Shown here: piece after piece, positions 36,186-44,101 of the stretch
Numbering within the stretch: position 1 is the first letter of the stretch
Layout: every line of letters begins with the position of its first letter
Origin: Chitinophaga hostae
GTDB taxonomy: Bacteria; Bacteroidota; Bacteroidia; Chitinophagales; Chitinophagaceae
Direction of reading: 5' to 3'
DNA length: 64,000 bases
Assembly (NCBI RefSeq): GCF_018224885.1
Contig: NZ_JAGTXB010000001.1
Span: 558,001 to 622,000 of the forward strand
Translations under genes and position numbers: made by a program
The notes under the pieces: model-generated
Seen by the model: the letters and a program-made list of their open reading frames with translations, nothing else
Databases searched by the model: none
Told to the model about the DNA's origin: nothing

Positions 36186-36525
36186 ATTTAAGAAATTCCA
36201 AATTAAATTCCCCCGTTGCTCCTGCTGTCAATGTTAAGTTTTACAAAGAAGGAAGAGCCTCAAATCCTTGCTGTATCTACACGTTTCGGTTAAATGAAAC
36301 TATGTTGCAATTTCATTTTTGATTAAATAGAAAAAATTTCACAATTTGTTAACGCCTTTATCAACCAAAATCTTGTTATCATCAAGCCCTGATGATTGCT
36401 ATGTAGAGCGGCCTGCCACATATGCCAACGAACAAGAAATTTTAAACTACGAACGGAAATACAGTGCTTAAACAGCAGGTATTTCCGTTTTTTTTTAGCT
36501 GTGAAATTTTTGTTCAGATTCAGAT
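36186..36525. other. 340-bp non-coding region with an orphan terminator
   Basis: Lies between the divergent AraC and GT39-like genes. No protein-like ORF. It contains a small hairpin (CATCA-AGCCC-TGATG, near 36380) and a plus-strand terminator at 36453-36496. The terminator has no plus-strand gene before it, so a short RNA could be made here; nothing else supports that. Confidence 0.4.
36453..36496 (+). terminator. Rho-independent terminator without upstream gene
   Basis: Stem ACGGAAATAC (36453-36462) with GTATTTCCGT (36479-36488), followed by eight further T. It faces the GT39-like gene and lies 30 bp before its start, so it could act as an attenuator or end a short upstream transcript. Confidence 0.75.
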
Positions 36526-38097
36526 ATGATGATCCCAACGCCACCCGTTCCGCAAACAAACAGACAACAGGGTTCTATTTTGTTGCTCCTGTTTTTTATC
36601 ATAGTAAAAATGGTGCTGCAATATGTATTGTTGAGCCCATACTATGAGCTGCATCGCGATGAATACCTGCACCTGGATCTCGCCAATCACTTGTCGGCTG
36701 GTTATTTATCGGTACCGCCACTGACTGCTTTCAATTCTTTGCTGATCAGGTGGCTGGGCAATGGTATGTTCTGGATAAAGTTTTTCCCGGCGTTTTACGG
36801 AGCATTGACCATGGTGCTGGTTTGGAAAATGGTGGAGTTGTTGGGTGGCAGATGGTTTGCGCAGGTATTGGCGGCCCTGGTATTTATCTGTTCAGGTATG
36901 GGCAGATTGAATTTGCTGTATCAGCCTAACTCCTTTGATGTGCTGGCCTGGACCTCGCTCTGCTGGTGCCTGCTGCAATATCTTCATACGGAACAAAATA
37001 AATGGTGGTGGTGGATGGGCGTAGTTGCCGGCATTGGTATTTTGAATAAATACAATATTATATTCCTGGTAATTGGCATGCTGGGCGGACTAATGCTTTC
37101 TTCTCACCGGCGTATATTCCGGAGCAGGCATGCCTGGGGCGGAGCATTGGTGGCGCTGTTGATAATATCTCCCAACCTGGTATGGCAATTTCTGCATGGC
37201 TGGCCGGTGGTACATCATATGAAGGAGTTAACAGAGAATCAGCTGGTGCATGTAAGCAGGATGAGTTTTATCGGTGATCAGTTCATTTTTTTCATGGGAG
37301 GCGCTTTTATAGTGGTGGCAGCATTGGTGGGATTATTATTTTATAAAGCGTTTCGCTCCTACCGGGTGATGTTGCTGGTATACCTGCTAACGATGTTGTT
37401 GTTTACCTATCTGCGGGCAAAAAGCTATTACTCACTGGGCTTGTACCCGGTATTACTGGCTTTTGGCAGTGTTTACTGGGAATACATTTTTGCTGAGCGA
37501 ACTCCTTATCTGCGGGTGCTTTGGGTAGCGATCATCATCGTGCCCTTTGTACTGCTGATGAATGTTGTTTTCCCGGTGATGCCGCCGGCGCGGATCATCG
37601 AAAAAGCGGCTAAGTTCCGGGCGATGGGGCTTTTGCGTTGGGAAGACGGAAAGGATCACCCGCTTCCGCAGGATTTTGCAGATATGCTGGGTTGGCGGGA
37701 AATGTCGGCAATAGCCTTGCAAACCTGGCAGCAGGTGCCACGGGAGCAACAGCCCTATACCCTCGTGATCTGTGATAACTATGGGCAGGCCGGCGCCTTG
37801 AATTATTATAATAGCGGAAAAATGCCTTTGGCAGTAACGTTTAACGCAGACTATGTATACTGGTTTCCCAACATGGATACCATCCGGTACATCGTTAAGG
37901 TGGGTAAACGGCCTGAAGGAAAGTACCTGCAGCTGATCGGGAAGGTAACACAAACAGGGATGTTGCGCGACACCCTTTCCCGGGAGTACGGGGACAGTAC
38001 CAATGCCTACCTGTTGTCGGATTTATCGCCTGCCCTGCCGGCTGTGCTGCGCAAGGCATTACAGGAAAAGCAGGCGGTTTACCAGGGCCGGAACTAA
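36526..38097 (+). CDS. GT39-like membrane glycosyltransferase
   Basis: A 523-residue integral membrane protein of the ArnT/PMT (GT39/GT83) type, which moves sugars from polyprenyl-phosphate donors on the outer face of the inner membrane. About ten hydrophobic segments are visible. The first external loop contains YELHRDEYLHLDLANHLSAGYLSVPPL, with the catalytic-type Asp-Glu pair after the first membrane helix (HRDE). The last ~170 residues are a soluble region. The target may be a lipid, protein or polysaccharide; nothing in the context decides it. Confidence 0.88.
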   Translation: MMIPTPPVPQTNRQQGSILLLLFFIIVKMVLQYVLLSPYYELHRDEYLHLDLANHLSAGYLSVPPLTAFNSLLIRWLGNGMFWIKFFPAFYGALTMVLVWKMVELLGGRWFAQVLAALVFICSGMGRLNLLYQPNSFDVLAWTSLCWCLLQYLHTEQNKWWWWMGVVAGIGILNKYNIIFLVIGMLGGLMLSSHRRIFRSRHAWGGALVALLIISPNLVWQFLHGWPVVHHMKELTENQLVHVSRMSFIGDQFIFFMGGAFIVVAALVGLLFYKAFRSYRVMLLVYLLTMLLFTYLRAKSYYSLGLYPVLLAFGSVYWEYIFAERTPYLRVLWVAIIIVPFVLLMNVVFPVMPPARIIEKAAKFRAMGLLRWEDGKDHPLPQDFADMLGWREMSAIALQTWQQVPREQQPYTLVICDNYGQAGALNYYNSGKMPLAVTFNADYVYWFPNMDTIRYIVKVGKRPEGKYLQLIGKVTQTGMLRDTLSREYGDSTNAYLLSDLSPALPAVLRKALQEKQAVYQGRN

Positions 38098-38191
38098 CCA
38101 TTTGGTCCGGGGGATCGACATGGTGAGTGTAGTTAAGAATGACGGCTGGCGGCGGCATCTCCCTAAAAGATGCTCAATAGTTATCCCCCAC

Positions 38192-38980
38192 TTAGCGGTT
38201 GATGATAAATTCTACTTCTCCGAAGCCCAGCTGCATAACAACGCCGTCTTTTTCCAGGCAGAGATGTCCATCTGGTAATACGCCGCGGATCACGCCTTCA
38301 AAAATCTCCCCGTTTATCCTGTACAGGCCGGGCTGTTGCCAGCGGAAAAGGCGGGTTGAATATTCCTGCAATAGTGCTTCATAACCAGCAGGCTGGAGTT
38401 GCCGGATCCGTTTGTCGAGGAAGGTGCAAAGTTCCCGGGCGAGTGTGGACGCTTCCCTGACCTTGCCGGTGATTTGCCGGAGTGAAACGGCGTTGGACAG
38501 GTCGGGCGGGAAGCTGGCCTGGTTAATGTTGAGTCCGATACCAATAATGGCATATTGCCAGATATTTCCGCGTAATACATTCTCTATCAGGATGCCTCCT
38601 GCCTTTCTGTCACGCCAGTAAATATCGTTTGGCCACTTGATAATGGTTTCATCACCGGCATAGGAACTATAGCAATCGCAGGCAGCTAATGCCACCGCCA
38701 TACTTAGCATAAACTGCCGGGAAAGCGGCAACATCGCAGGTTGGAGGGCGATAGTAAGTGCGCTGATGTCGCCGGGTTGGGCCAGCCATTGTTTCCCGCG
38801 GGTTCCTTTTCCGGCGGTTTGGTTGCTGGTAAACCATGCAGTACCGGATGTCACCTGCCCGGAATTTACCTGCGCCATGGCATAGTTATTGGTGCTGTCT
38901 ATTTCGTCTAATATATGAAACGGGTGTCCTATCACATGAATCTTTTTTAGTCTGTATATCCGGCCCGAAAAGTAATTCAT
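38192..38980 (-). CDS. birA: Biotin--[acetyl-CoA-carboxylase] ligase
   Basis: A 262-residue enzyme attaching biotin to the carrier protein of acetyl-CoA carboxylase. The catalytic domain has LDEIDSTNNYAM, the biotinyl-AMP loop AGKGTRGKQW, KWPNDIYW, and GGILIEN. There is no N-terminal helix-turn-helix, so it is a monofunctional ligase, not a repressor. A small C-terminal domain follows (about 215-262). It is divergent from rsfS, with about 115 bp between starts. Confidence 0.93.
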   Translation of the reverse strand: MNYFSGRIYRLKKIHVIGHPFHILDEIDSTNNYAMAQVNSGQVTSGTAWFTSNQTAGKGTRGKQWLAQPGDISALTIALQPAMLPLSRQFMLSMAVALAACDCYSSYAGDETIIKWPNDIYWRDRKAGGILIENVLRGNIWQYAIIGIGLNINQASFPPDLSNAVSLRQITGKVREASTLARELCTFLDKRIRQLQPAGYEALLQEYSTRLFRWQQPGLYRINGEIFEGVIRGVLPDGHLCLEKDGVVMQLGFGEVEFIINR

Positions 38981-39051
38981 TTTATTATTTAATTAACATT
39001 TCAGGGGGCCCGCAAGTGATATTAAACCATGTTATATTACTGCTTGTTTAG

Positions 39052-39059
39052 TAACTTTG
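39052..39059 (+). promoter_or_regulatory. Candidate Bacteroidota -7 box upstream of rsfS
   Basis: TAACTTTG matches TAnnTTTG, 36 bp before the TTG start of rsfS, in the divergent birA-rsfS region. Confidence 0.45.
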
Positions 39060-39095
39060 ACAATTAAAGATTATTTTTAACAAAAACGAGATTTA

Positions 39096-39500
39096 TTGGC
39101 ACCCTTAACCGTTCTGAGCACGAGAAAGAAGGCGCAGTTACGCCTGACCAGAGAAAGTGAAATTTTTACCACCATCATAAAGGCCATACAGGATAAGAAG
39201 GGGGAAAATATCGTATCCCTGGATCTACGCCAGATTCCTGAAGCCGTGGCCGATTTCTTTATAATATGTGAAGCCAATTCGGGCACCCAGGTGAAAGCCA
39301 TTGCTGATTATGTGTCAGACGAGGTGGAGAAGCATACGTCGGAAGAACCCTATAAACACGAAGGATTTAGTTCACAAAACTGGGTTTTGGTGGATTATGT
39401 GAATGTTGTTGTTCATATTTTTCAACCCGAAAACCGGAAATTCTATAATCTGGAAGAGATGTGGAGTGATGCCGATAGAATGGACCACGTAGAAGAGTAA
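39096..39500 (+). CDS. rsfS: Ribosome silencing factor RsfS
   Basis: A 134-residue protein of the RsfS/Iojap family, which binds ribosomal protein uL14 and blocks subunit joining in starvation. Core features: IKAIQDKKGENIVSLDLRQIPEAVADFFIICEANSG, VKAIADYV, HEGFSSQNWVLVDYVNVVVHIF and the end FYNLEEMW. No ATG suits; a stop is found 18 bp upstream in frame and the first possible start is TTG at 39096. Seventy-seven base pairs upstream of ftsH, so probably one transcript. Confidence 0.92.
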   Translation: MAPLTVLSTRKKAQLRLTRESEIFTTIIKAIQDKKGENIVSLDLRQIPEAVADFFIICEANSGTQVKAIADYVSDEVEKHTSEEPYKHEGFSSQNWVLVDYVNVVVHIFQPENRKFYNLEEMWSDADRMDHVEE

Positions 39501-39577
39501 ACAAAAACAGTTGTTTTAGAATTTAATTATTCATATTATTCTGATTGCAATAAACATCCGTAAAGGAGCGTAAGATT

Positions 39578-41608
39578 ATGGAAAAAGGAGGCAATAACTT
39601 CAACAAAGGTTCGGAAAAATCACCTAAGAAAGGACCGAAGTTCAATATATACTGGGTGTATGCCTTTATAGGCGTGGCCCTGCTTGCAATGAACATTTTT
39701 GGTGATTTCAGATCCTCAACAAAGGAAATCAGTTTCCAGGAGTTTCAGATCAATTATCTGAAACCGGGAGATGTAGATAAGCTGGTAGTTGTAAACAAAA
39801 AATATGTAGAAGTCTACATAAAACAGGACTCTTTAAAAGAGGCAAAATTTAACGCGGTTAATAAAAGCAGGTTTGGCGGAGAGAACCCCGGTCCTCATTA
39901 CCGCTTTACCATAGGCAGCGAAGAAAGTTTCAAAAAGGATATAGATAAAGCACAGGAAGGTGTTCCGGCAGAGAACCTGGTAAAGATATCATATGATGAG
40001 CGTCAGAGCTGGTTTGAACCAATTTTCCAGTTGCTGTTGCCTATTATCCTGATCATTGGTTTGTGGATATTGCTGATGCGTAAAATGGGCGGCCCTTCCG
40101 GTGGCAGCGGTGGTCCAGGCGGTATTTTCAATATCGGCAAATCCAAAGCTACCCTGTTCGACAAAGGCACCCGTGTGAATATCACTTTCAACGATGTGGC
40201 TGGTTTGGATGAAGCCAAAGTAGAAGTAATGGAAATTGTGGATTTCCTGAAGAATCCTAAAAAATATACTGCATTGGGTGGTAAAATCCCCAAAGGTGCG
40301 TTGCTGGTAGGTCCTCCGGGAACCGGTAAAACCCTGCTGGCAAAAGCGATGGCAGGTGAAGCGCAGGTTCCTTTCTTCTCTATGTCCGGTTCCGACTTTG
40401 TGGAACTGTTTGTAGGGGTAGGTGCGAGCCGTGTTCGCGACCTGTTTAAGCAGGCCCGTGAAAAAGCGCCCTGTATCATCTTCATTGATGAAATCGACGC
40501 GATTGGCCGGGCAAGAGGTAAGAACGTAATGATGAGTAACGATGAGCGCGAAAACACCCTGAACCAGTTACTGGTGGAAATGGATGGTTTCGGAACGGAT
40601 AGCGGTATCATCATCCTTGCGGCTACCAACCGCCCTGATGTACTGGACAGCGCGCTGTTGCGTCCGGGTCGTTTCGATCGTCAGATCTCTATTGACAAGC
40701 CGGATCTGGCAGGAAGGGAAACTATTTTTGAAGTGCATTTAAAGCCAATCAAAACATCTCCTAACCTGGATGTGAAGAAGCTGGCTTCTATGACGCCTGG
40801 TTTTGCCGGCGCCGATATTGCCAACGTATGTAACGAAGCCGCCCTGATTGCTGCCCGTAAAGGCAAAAACCAGGTAGAAATGGACGACTTCAACGACGCC
40901 ATTGACCGTGTAATCGGTGGATTGGAAAAGAAGAATAAGATCATCTCTCCTGAAGAAAAAGAAGTGATTGCCTACCACGAAGCTGGTCACGCTATCTGCG
41001 GCTGGCACCTGGAACATGCCAATCCGTTGGTGAAAGTAACGATCGTTCCCCGTGGTGTTGCGGCACTCGGCTATGCTCAATATCTTCCGAAAGAACAATA
41101 CCTGTACAACACCGAACAGTTACTCGACGATATATGTATGACCCTCGGTGGCCGTGCTGTAGAAGAACTGGTATTCGGTAAAATTTCAACCGGCGCACAA
41201 AACGACCTGCAGGTAATTACCCGCATGGCCTATGCTATGGTGACCGTATATGGTATGAACGATAAAGTAGGTAATGTATCTTTCTACGATCCTAACAGCG
41301 AGCAGTCCTTTACCAAACCTTACTCAGAAGAAACATCCAAATTGATTGATGATGAAGTAAGAAAGCTGATTGCTACTGCCTATGACAGAACCAAAGCCCT
41401 CCTGACTGAAAAGATGGAACAGGTAAAGGTACTGGCGGAGGAATTACTGAAGAAAGAAGTTTTATACCAGGCCGACCTGGAAAGACTGATCGGTAAACGT
41501 CCTTTCGACGTTCACAGAGAACATTTACTGAATAAAGAAGGCATGACAACTGATGGTGTTCATCCATCAGATATCATCAACCCTTCTCCTTCACCAGCTA
41601 ATGCGTAA
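39578..41608 (+). CDS. ftsH: ATP-dependent zinc metalloprotease FtsH
   Basis: A 676-residue inner-membrane protease for quality control of membrane and regulatory proteins. Two membrane helices (about 26-44 and 147-166) flank a periplasmic part. The AAA domain has Walker A GPPGTGKT (about 246), Walker [10 protein letters not shown], pore loop [11 protein letters not shown] and the arginine-finger region RPGRFDR. The zinc site is HEAGH at about 467-471. A Gly/Ser-rich linker ([12 protein letters not shown]) follows helix 2. Between rsfS (77 bp) and the LUD gene (8 bp). Confidence 0.98.
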   Translation: MEKGGNNFNKGSEKSPKKGPKFNIYWVYAFIGVALLAMNIFGDFRSSTKEISFQEFQINYLKPGDVDKLVVVNKKYVEVYIKQDSLKEAKFNAVNKSRFGGENPGPHYRFTIGSEESFKKDIDKAQEGVPAENLVKISYDERQSWFEPIFQLLLPIILIIGLWILLMRKMGGPSGGSGGPGGIFNIGKSKATLFDKGTRVNITFNDVAGLDEAKVEVMEIVDFLKNPKKYTALGGKIPKGALLVGPPGTGKTLLAKAMAGEAQVPFFSMSGSDFVELFVGVGASRVRDLFKQAREKAPCIIFIDEIDAIGRARGKNVMMSNDERENTLNQLLVEMDGFGTDSGIIILAATNRPDVLDSALLRPGRFDRQISIDKPDLAGRETIFEVHLKPIKTSPNLDVKKLASMTPGFAGADIANVCNEAALIAARKGKNQVEMDDFNDAIDRVIGGLEKKNKIISPEEKEVIAYHEAGHAICGWHLEHANPLVKVTIVPRGVAALGYAQYLPKEQYLYNTEQLLDDICMTLGGRAVEELVFGKISTGAQNDLQVITRMAYAMVTVYGMNDKVGNVSFYDPNSEQSFTKPYSEETSKLIDDEVRKLIATAYDRTKALLTEKMEQVKVLAEELLKKEVLYQADLERLIGKRPFDVHREHLLNKEGMTTDGVHPSDIINPSPSPANA

Positions 41609-41616
41609 ATAGTGAT

Positions 41617-42252
41617 ATGAAGATTTCTCCTGCTAAGGAAAATATTCTGAAGAGAGTACGGAATGCGTTAAGTCAGTCAGTACAGTTGCCCTTCCCAAAT
41701 TCGGAGGGCAACTCGTCTGTTTTCAGAACCGAGAATGAGAGCCTGGAATTAAAGTTCGCAGAAGAATTCACGCGGTTACAGGGAAAGTTTGTTTACTGTA
41801 CCGGAAAAGGAGAACTGATGGAAAGCCTTCGTGCCCTTTGTGAAAATAAAGAGTGGCATAACGTTTTCTGTCAAACACCTGCCCTGTTGAAAACCATTCA
41901 CCAGGAAGAATTACCGGTGCTCAACCGGGGTAACATGCACGAGGCGGATGCTGCCATCACAGACTGTGAATACCTGGTAGCCCGTACCGGAACAGTGGTA
42001 CTCAGTTCAGCACAACCCAGTGGCAGATCATTGCCGGTATATGCACCCGTACATATCATGATTGCTTATACGCACCAGCTGGTATTTGACCTGAAGGATG
42101 CGTTCAGTAAACTGAAAGATAGGTATGGAAACGACATCCCTTCTGCAATATCCTTTGCAACGGGACCCAGTCGTACGGCAGATATCGAAAAAACGCTGGT
42201 AGTGGGCATTCATGGCCCGAAAGAAGTATACGTATTTTTAGTAGACGAATAA
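41617..42252 (+). CDS. LutC/YkgG-type LUD domain protein
   Basis: A 211-residue cytoplasmic protein of the LUD superfamily: KENILKRVRNALSQ at the N-terminus, DAAITDCEYLVARTGTVVLSS in the middle and the conserved ISFATGPSRTADIEKTLVVGIHGPKE at the C-terminus. LutC is part of a lactate oxidation complex in Bacillus, but LutA and LutB are absent here. In Bacteroidota a single LUD gene next to ftsH is something I recall, so the lactate role should not be assumed. It starts 8 bp after ftsH and shares its transcript. Confidence 0.88.
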   Translation: MKISPAKENILKRVRNALSQSVQLPFPNSEGNSSVFRTENESLELKFAEEFTRLQGKFVYCTGKGELMESLRALCENKEWHNVFCQTPALLKTIHQEELPVLNRGNMHEADAAITDCEYLVARTGTVVLSSAQPSGRSLPVYAPVHIMIAYTHQLVFDLKDAFSKLKDRYGNDIPSAISFATGPSRTADIEKTLVVGIHGPKEVYVFLVDE

Positions 42253-42259
42253 ATAAAAC

Positions 42260-42391
42260 AGCTTTTAGCCGTTAGCTTTTAGCTTTTAGCAAAATGCAGC
42301 GGAGATTAACATATTATCTGGTAAAATGCAGCGGAGATATTATCATCTCCGCTGCATTTTGCTAAAAGCTAAAAGCTAACGGCTAAAAGCT
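42260..42391. repeat. Family A palindromic element (copy A5, inner part duplicated)
   Basis: Four heptads on each side (AGCTTTT, AGCCGTT, ...). The inner segment AAAATGCAGCGGAGAT occurs twice in tandem on the left before its inverted copy ATCTCCGCTGCATTTT. The element fills the gap between the LUD gene and lpxH, ending 8 bp before the lpxH start. Confidence 0.92.
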
Positions 42392-42399
42392 CAAGAACG

Positions 42400-43218
42400 A
42401 TGGATATCCACTTACCGGCCAATAAGAAAGTATATTTTGCCTCAGATTTTCATCTTGGTGCGCCCAATGCCGCTGCCAGCAGGGAGCGGGAGAAATTGAT
42501 CCTGCAATGGCTCGACCAGGTGGAACCCGATGCACAGCATATTTTCCTGGTAGGCGACATCTTTGATTTCTGGTTCGAATACAAACATGTGATCCCCAAG
42601 GGATATACCCGTATACTGGGAAAGCTGGCAGCATTAAGCGATAAAGGCATCGGTATCTCTGTATTTATCGGTAATCACGACATGTGGATGAATGGTTATT
42701 TTGAAGAGGAACTGAATATCCCTGTTTACTACGAACCTCAAACTTATACCATTGGTGAGAAGCGATTTTATATTGGTCATGGCGATGGTTTAGGCCCCGG
42801 CGATCATGGATATAAGATGCTGAAAAAGGTATTCCGGAATCCCTTTTGCCGCTGGATGTTTTCCGCTATTCACCCGGCCTGGGGAATTGCCCTGGCCAAC
42901 TATTTCAGCCGTAAAAGCCGCTCTGCCGCCGGTCAGGAACTGGAGCATTTCCTCGGCGCGGAAAATGAATGGCTGGCGATTTACAGCAAAGAAATATTAC
43001 AACAGGAACATTTTGATTACTTCATATACGGACACAGACATCTGCCGCTTGATATTTCGTTAGCTGATAACAGTCGTTATATCAACCTGGGCGACTGGCT
43101 GAATTATTTCTCCTTTGCCGTTTATGATGGCAACGATGTAACCTTGAAGTTTTTTACCGAAGCGGGTGAAAAGGCCGCCAGATCAGGCGTCCAGGATCTC
43201 GTGAAGGATAGGCGGTGA
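42400..43218 (+). CDS. lpxH: UDP-2,3-diacylglucosamine diphosphatase
   Basis: A 272-residue calcineurin-like phosphoesterase of lipid A synthesis; it releases UMP from UDP-diacylglucosamine. The metal-binding motifs are in order: ASDFHLGAP, VGDIFDFWFEY, IGNHDMW, GHGDGLGPGD and IYGHRHLP. That order, and the FDFWFEY aromatic pattern, fit LpxH rather than other metallophosphatases. Length is normal or slightly long. It ends 36 bp inside the opposite-strand recO gene: the two 3' ends overlap. Confidence 0.9.
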   Translation: MDIHLPANKKVYFASDFHLGAPNAAASREREKLILQWLDQVEPDAQHIFLVGDIFDFWFEYKHVIPKGYTRILGKLAALSDKGIGISVFIGNHDMWMNGYFEEELNIPVYYEPQTYTIGEKRFYIGHGDGLGPGDHGYKMLKKVFRNPFCRWMFSAIHPAWGIALANYFSRKSRSAAGQELEHFLGAENEWLAIYSKEILQQEHFDYFIYGHRHLPLDISLADNSRYINLGDWLNYFSFAVYDGNDVTLKFFTEAGEKAARSGVQDLVKDRR

Positions 43219-43920
43219 ATGCATTTCCGTGAAATCGGGCAGATGCAGCCGGAAAAAATCCAGGTAGGCATACAGTAGTTTCCTTCTTCTTTCCTTATTC
43301 ATTGTAATAGCCGCCAGGTGCTGCACTTCTGTGCATTGAAACAGCTGGTCAGTTAATTCGCTGCTGTGCGCATCCAGGTGATCAACGTGATGCGGCGGCA
43401 GATCTGTAAAAGTACCCTCCTGTAAATCCAGGTAAGGCGTGTATTCGGAGAACCGGCCATTAAGGCGAAAACCCAGCTGCTCCCCTAGTTTCAGTGTAAA
43501 ATATAAAGGAAGATTGGCCACTACAGAAAGAGCGGATATATCCAGCAGCTGCAGGGTGTTTTCTGTAAAGTAATAAAGATCCAGTTGCTGTTCGGGTTGC
43601 TTCAGGCATTTTTGAAGCAGCTCTATCATGTAGAGGGCTACTGTATTTTTTATTACGTTAAGATGTACGGCATTATAAATATATCCCAGCTTATACTCAG
43701 AAATCCGTTGCAGATTTTTTATTTCATTGTGATACACTACCAGCTCCAGGATATTACCGGGTTGCAGCAGGTTCCCTTTAGCCGCTTTGGGCTTGGAGGA
43801 GCGTGCGCCGTTTACCATGTACGATTGCACACCAAAAAGTTCTGTGAATATATTTACGATCAGACTCGTATCTCCATACTTAACGGTGCGTAATACGATG
43901 CCGCGTGTTTTGTGAAGCAT
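43183..43920 (-). CDS. recO: DNA repair protein RecO
   Basis: A 245-residue recombination mediator that helps load RecA in the RecF pathway. The N-terminal OB fold begins HKTRGIVLRTVKYGDTSLIVNIFTELFG, followed by YMVNGARSSKPKA and a helical C-terminal domain with LPLYFTLKLGEQLGF. The zinc-binding cysteines found in some RecO proteins are missing. Its 3' end overlaps that of lpxH by 36 bp, an arrangement that would create complementary mRNA tails. Confidence 0.9.
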   Translation of the reverse strand: MLHKTRGIVLRTVKYGDTSLIVNIFTELFGVQSYMVNGARSSKPKAAKGNLLQPGNILELVVYHNEIKNLQRISEYKLGYIYNAVHLNVIKNTVALYMIELLQKCLKQPEQQLDLYYFTENTLQLLDISALSVVANLPLYFTLKLGEQLGFRLNGRFSEYTPYLDLQEGTFTDLPPHHVDHLDAHSSELTDQLFQCTEVQHLAAITMNKERRRKLLYAYLDFFRLHLPDFTEMHSPPILHEILDA

Positions 43921-43986
43921 TATGCGGTGATGCTGTTAGGCTTGCAAGTTACTACAAAGCAGGGTAGCAAATCATCGCATTTTGCA

Positions 43987-44068
43987 GCTAAAGGATAAAA
44001 GCCAACAGCTGGTAGCTAAAACCAGCCGGCTCATCGCTGTTGGTTAACAGCTAATAGCTATTTTAATT
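43987..44068. repeat. Remnant of a family A element (A6)
   Basis: Broken pieces of the heptads occur between the divergent recO and MMPL genes: GCCAACAGC on the left, AACAGCTAATAGCTATTTT on the right, and CCAGCCGGCT in the middle. The symmetry is partial, so it looks like an old copy. Most other copies are at 3' ends; this one lies in a divergent promoter region. Confidence 0.5.
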
Positions 44069-44101
44069 ACCTTTACGCCCATTACTAAAAAGGAAATCCT
44101 T

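Noticed and set aside
41617..42252. Lactate utilisation operon lutABC
   Set aside because: Only a LUD-domain gene is present; the iron-sulfur partner genes are not adjacent, and the gene belongs to the ftsH transcript.
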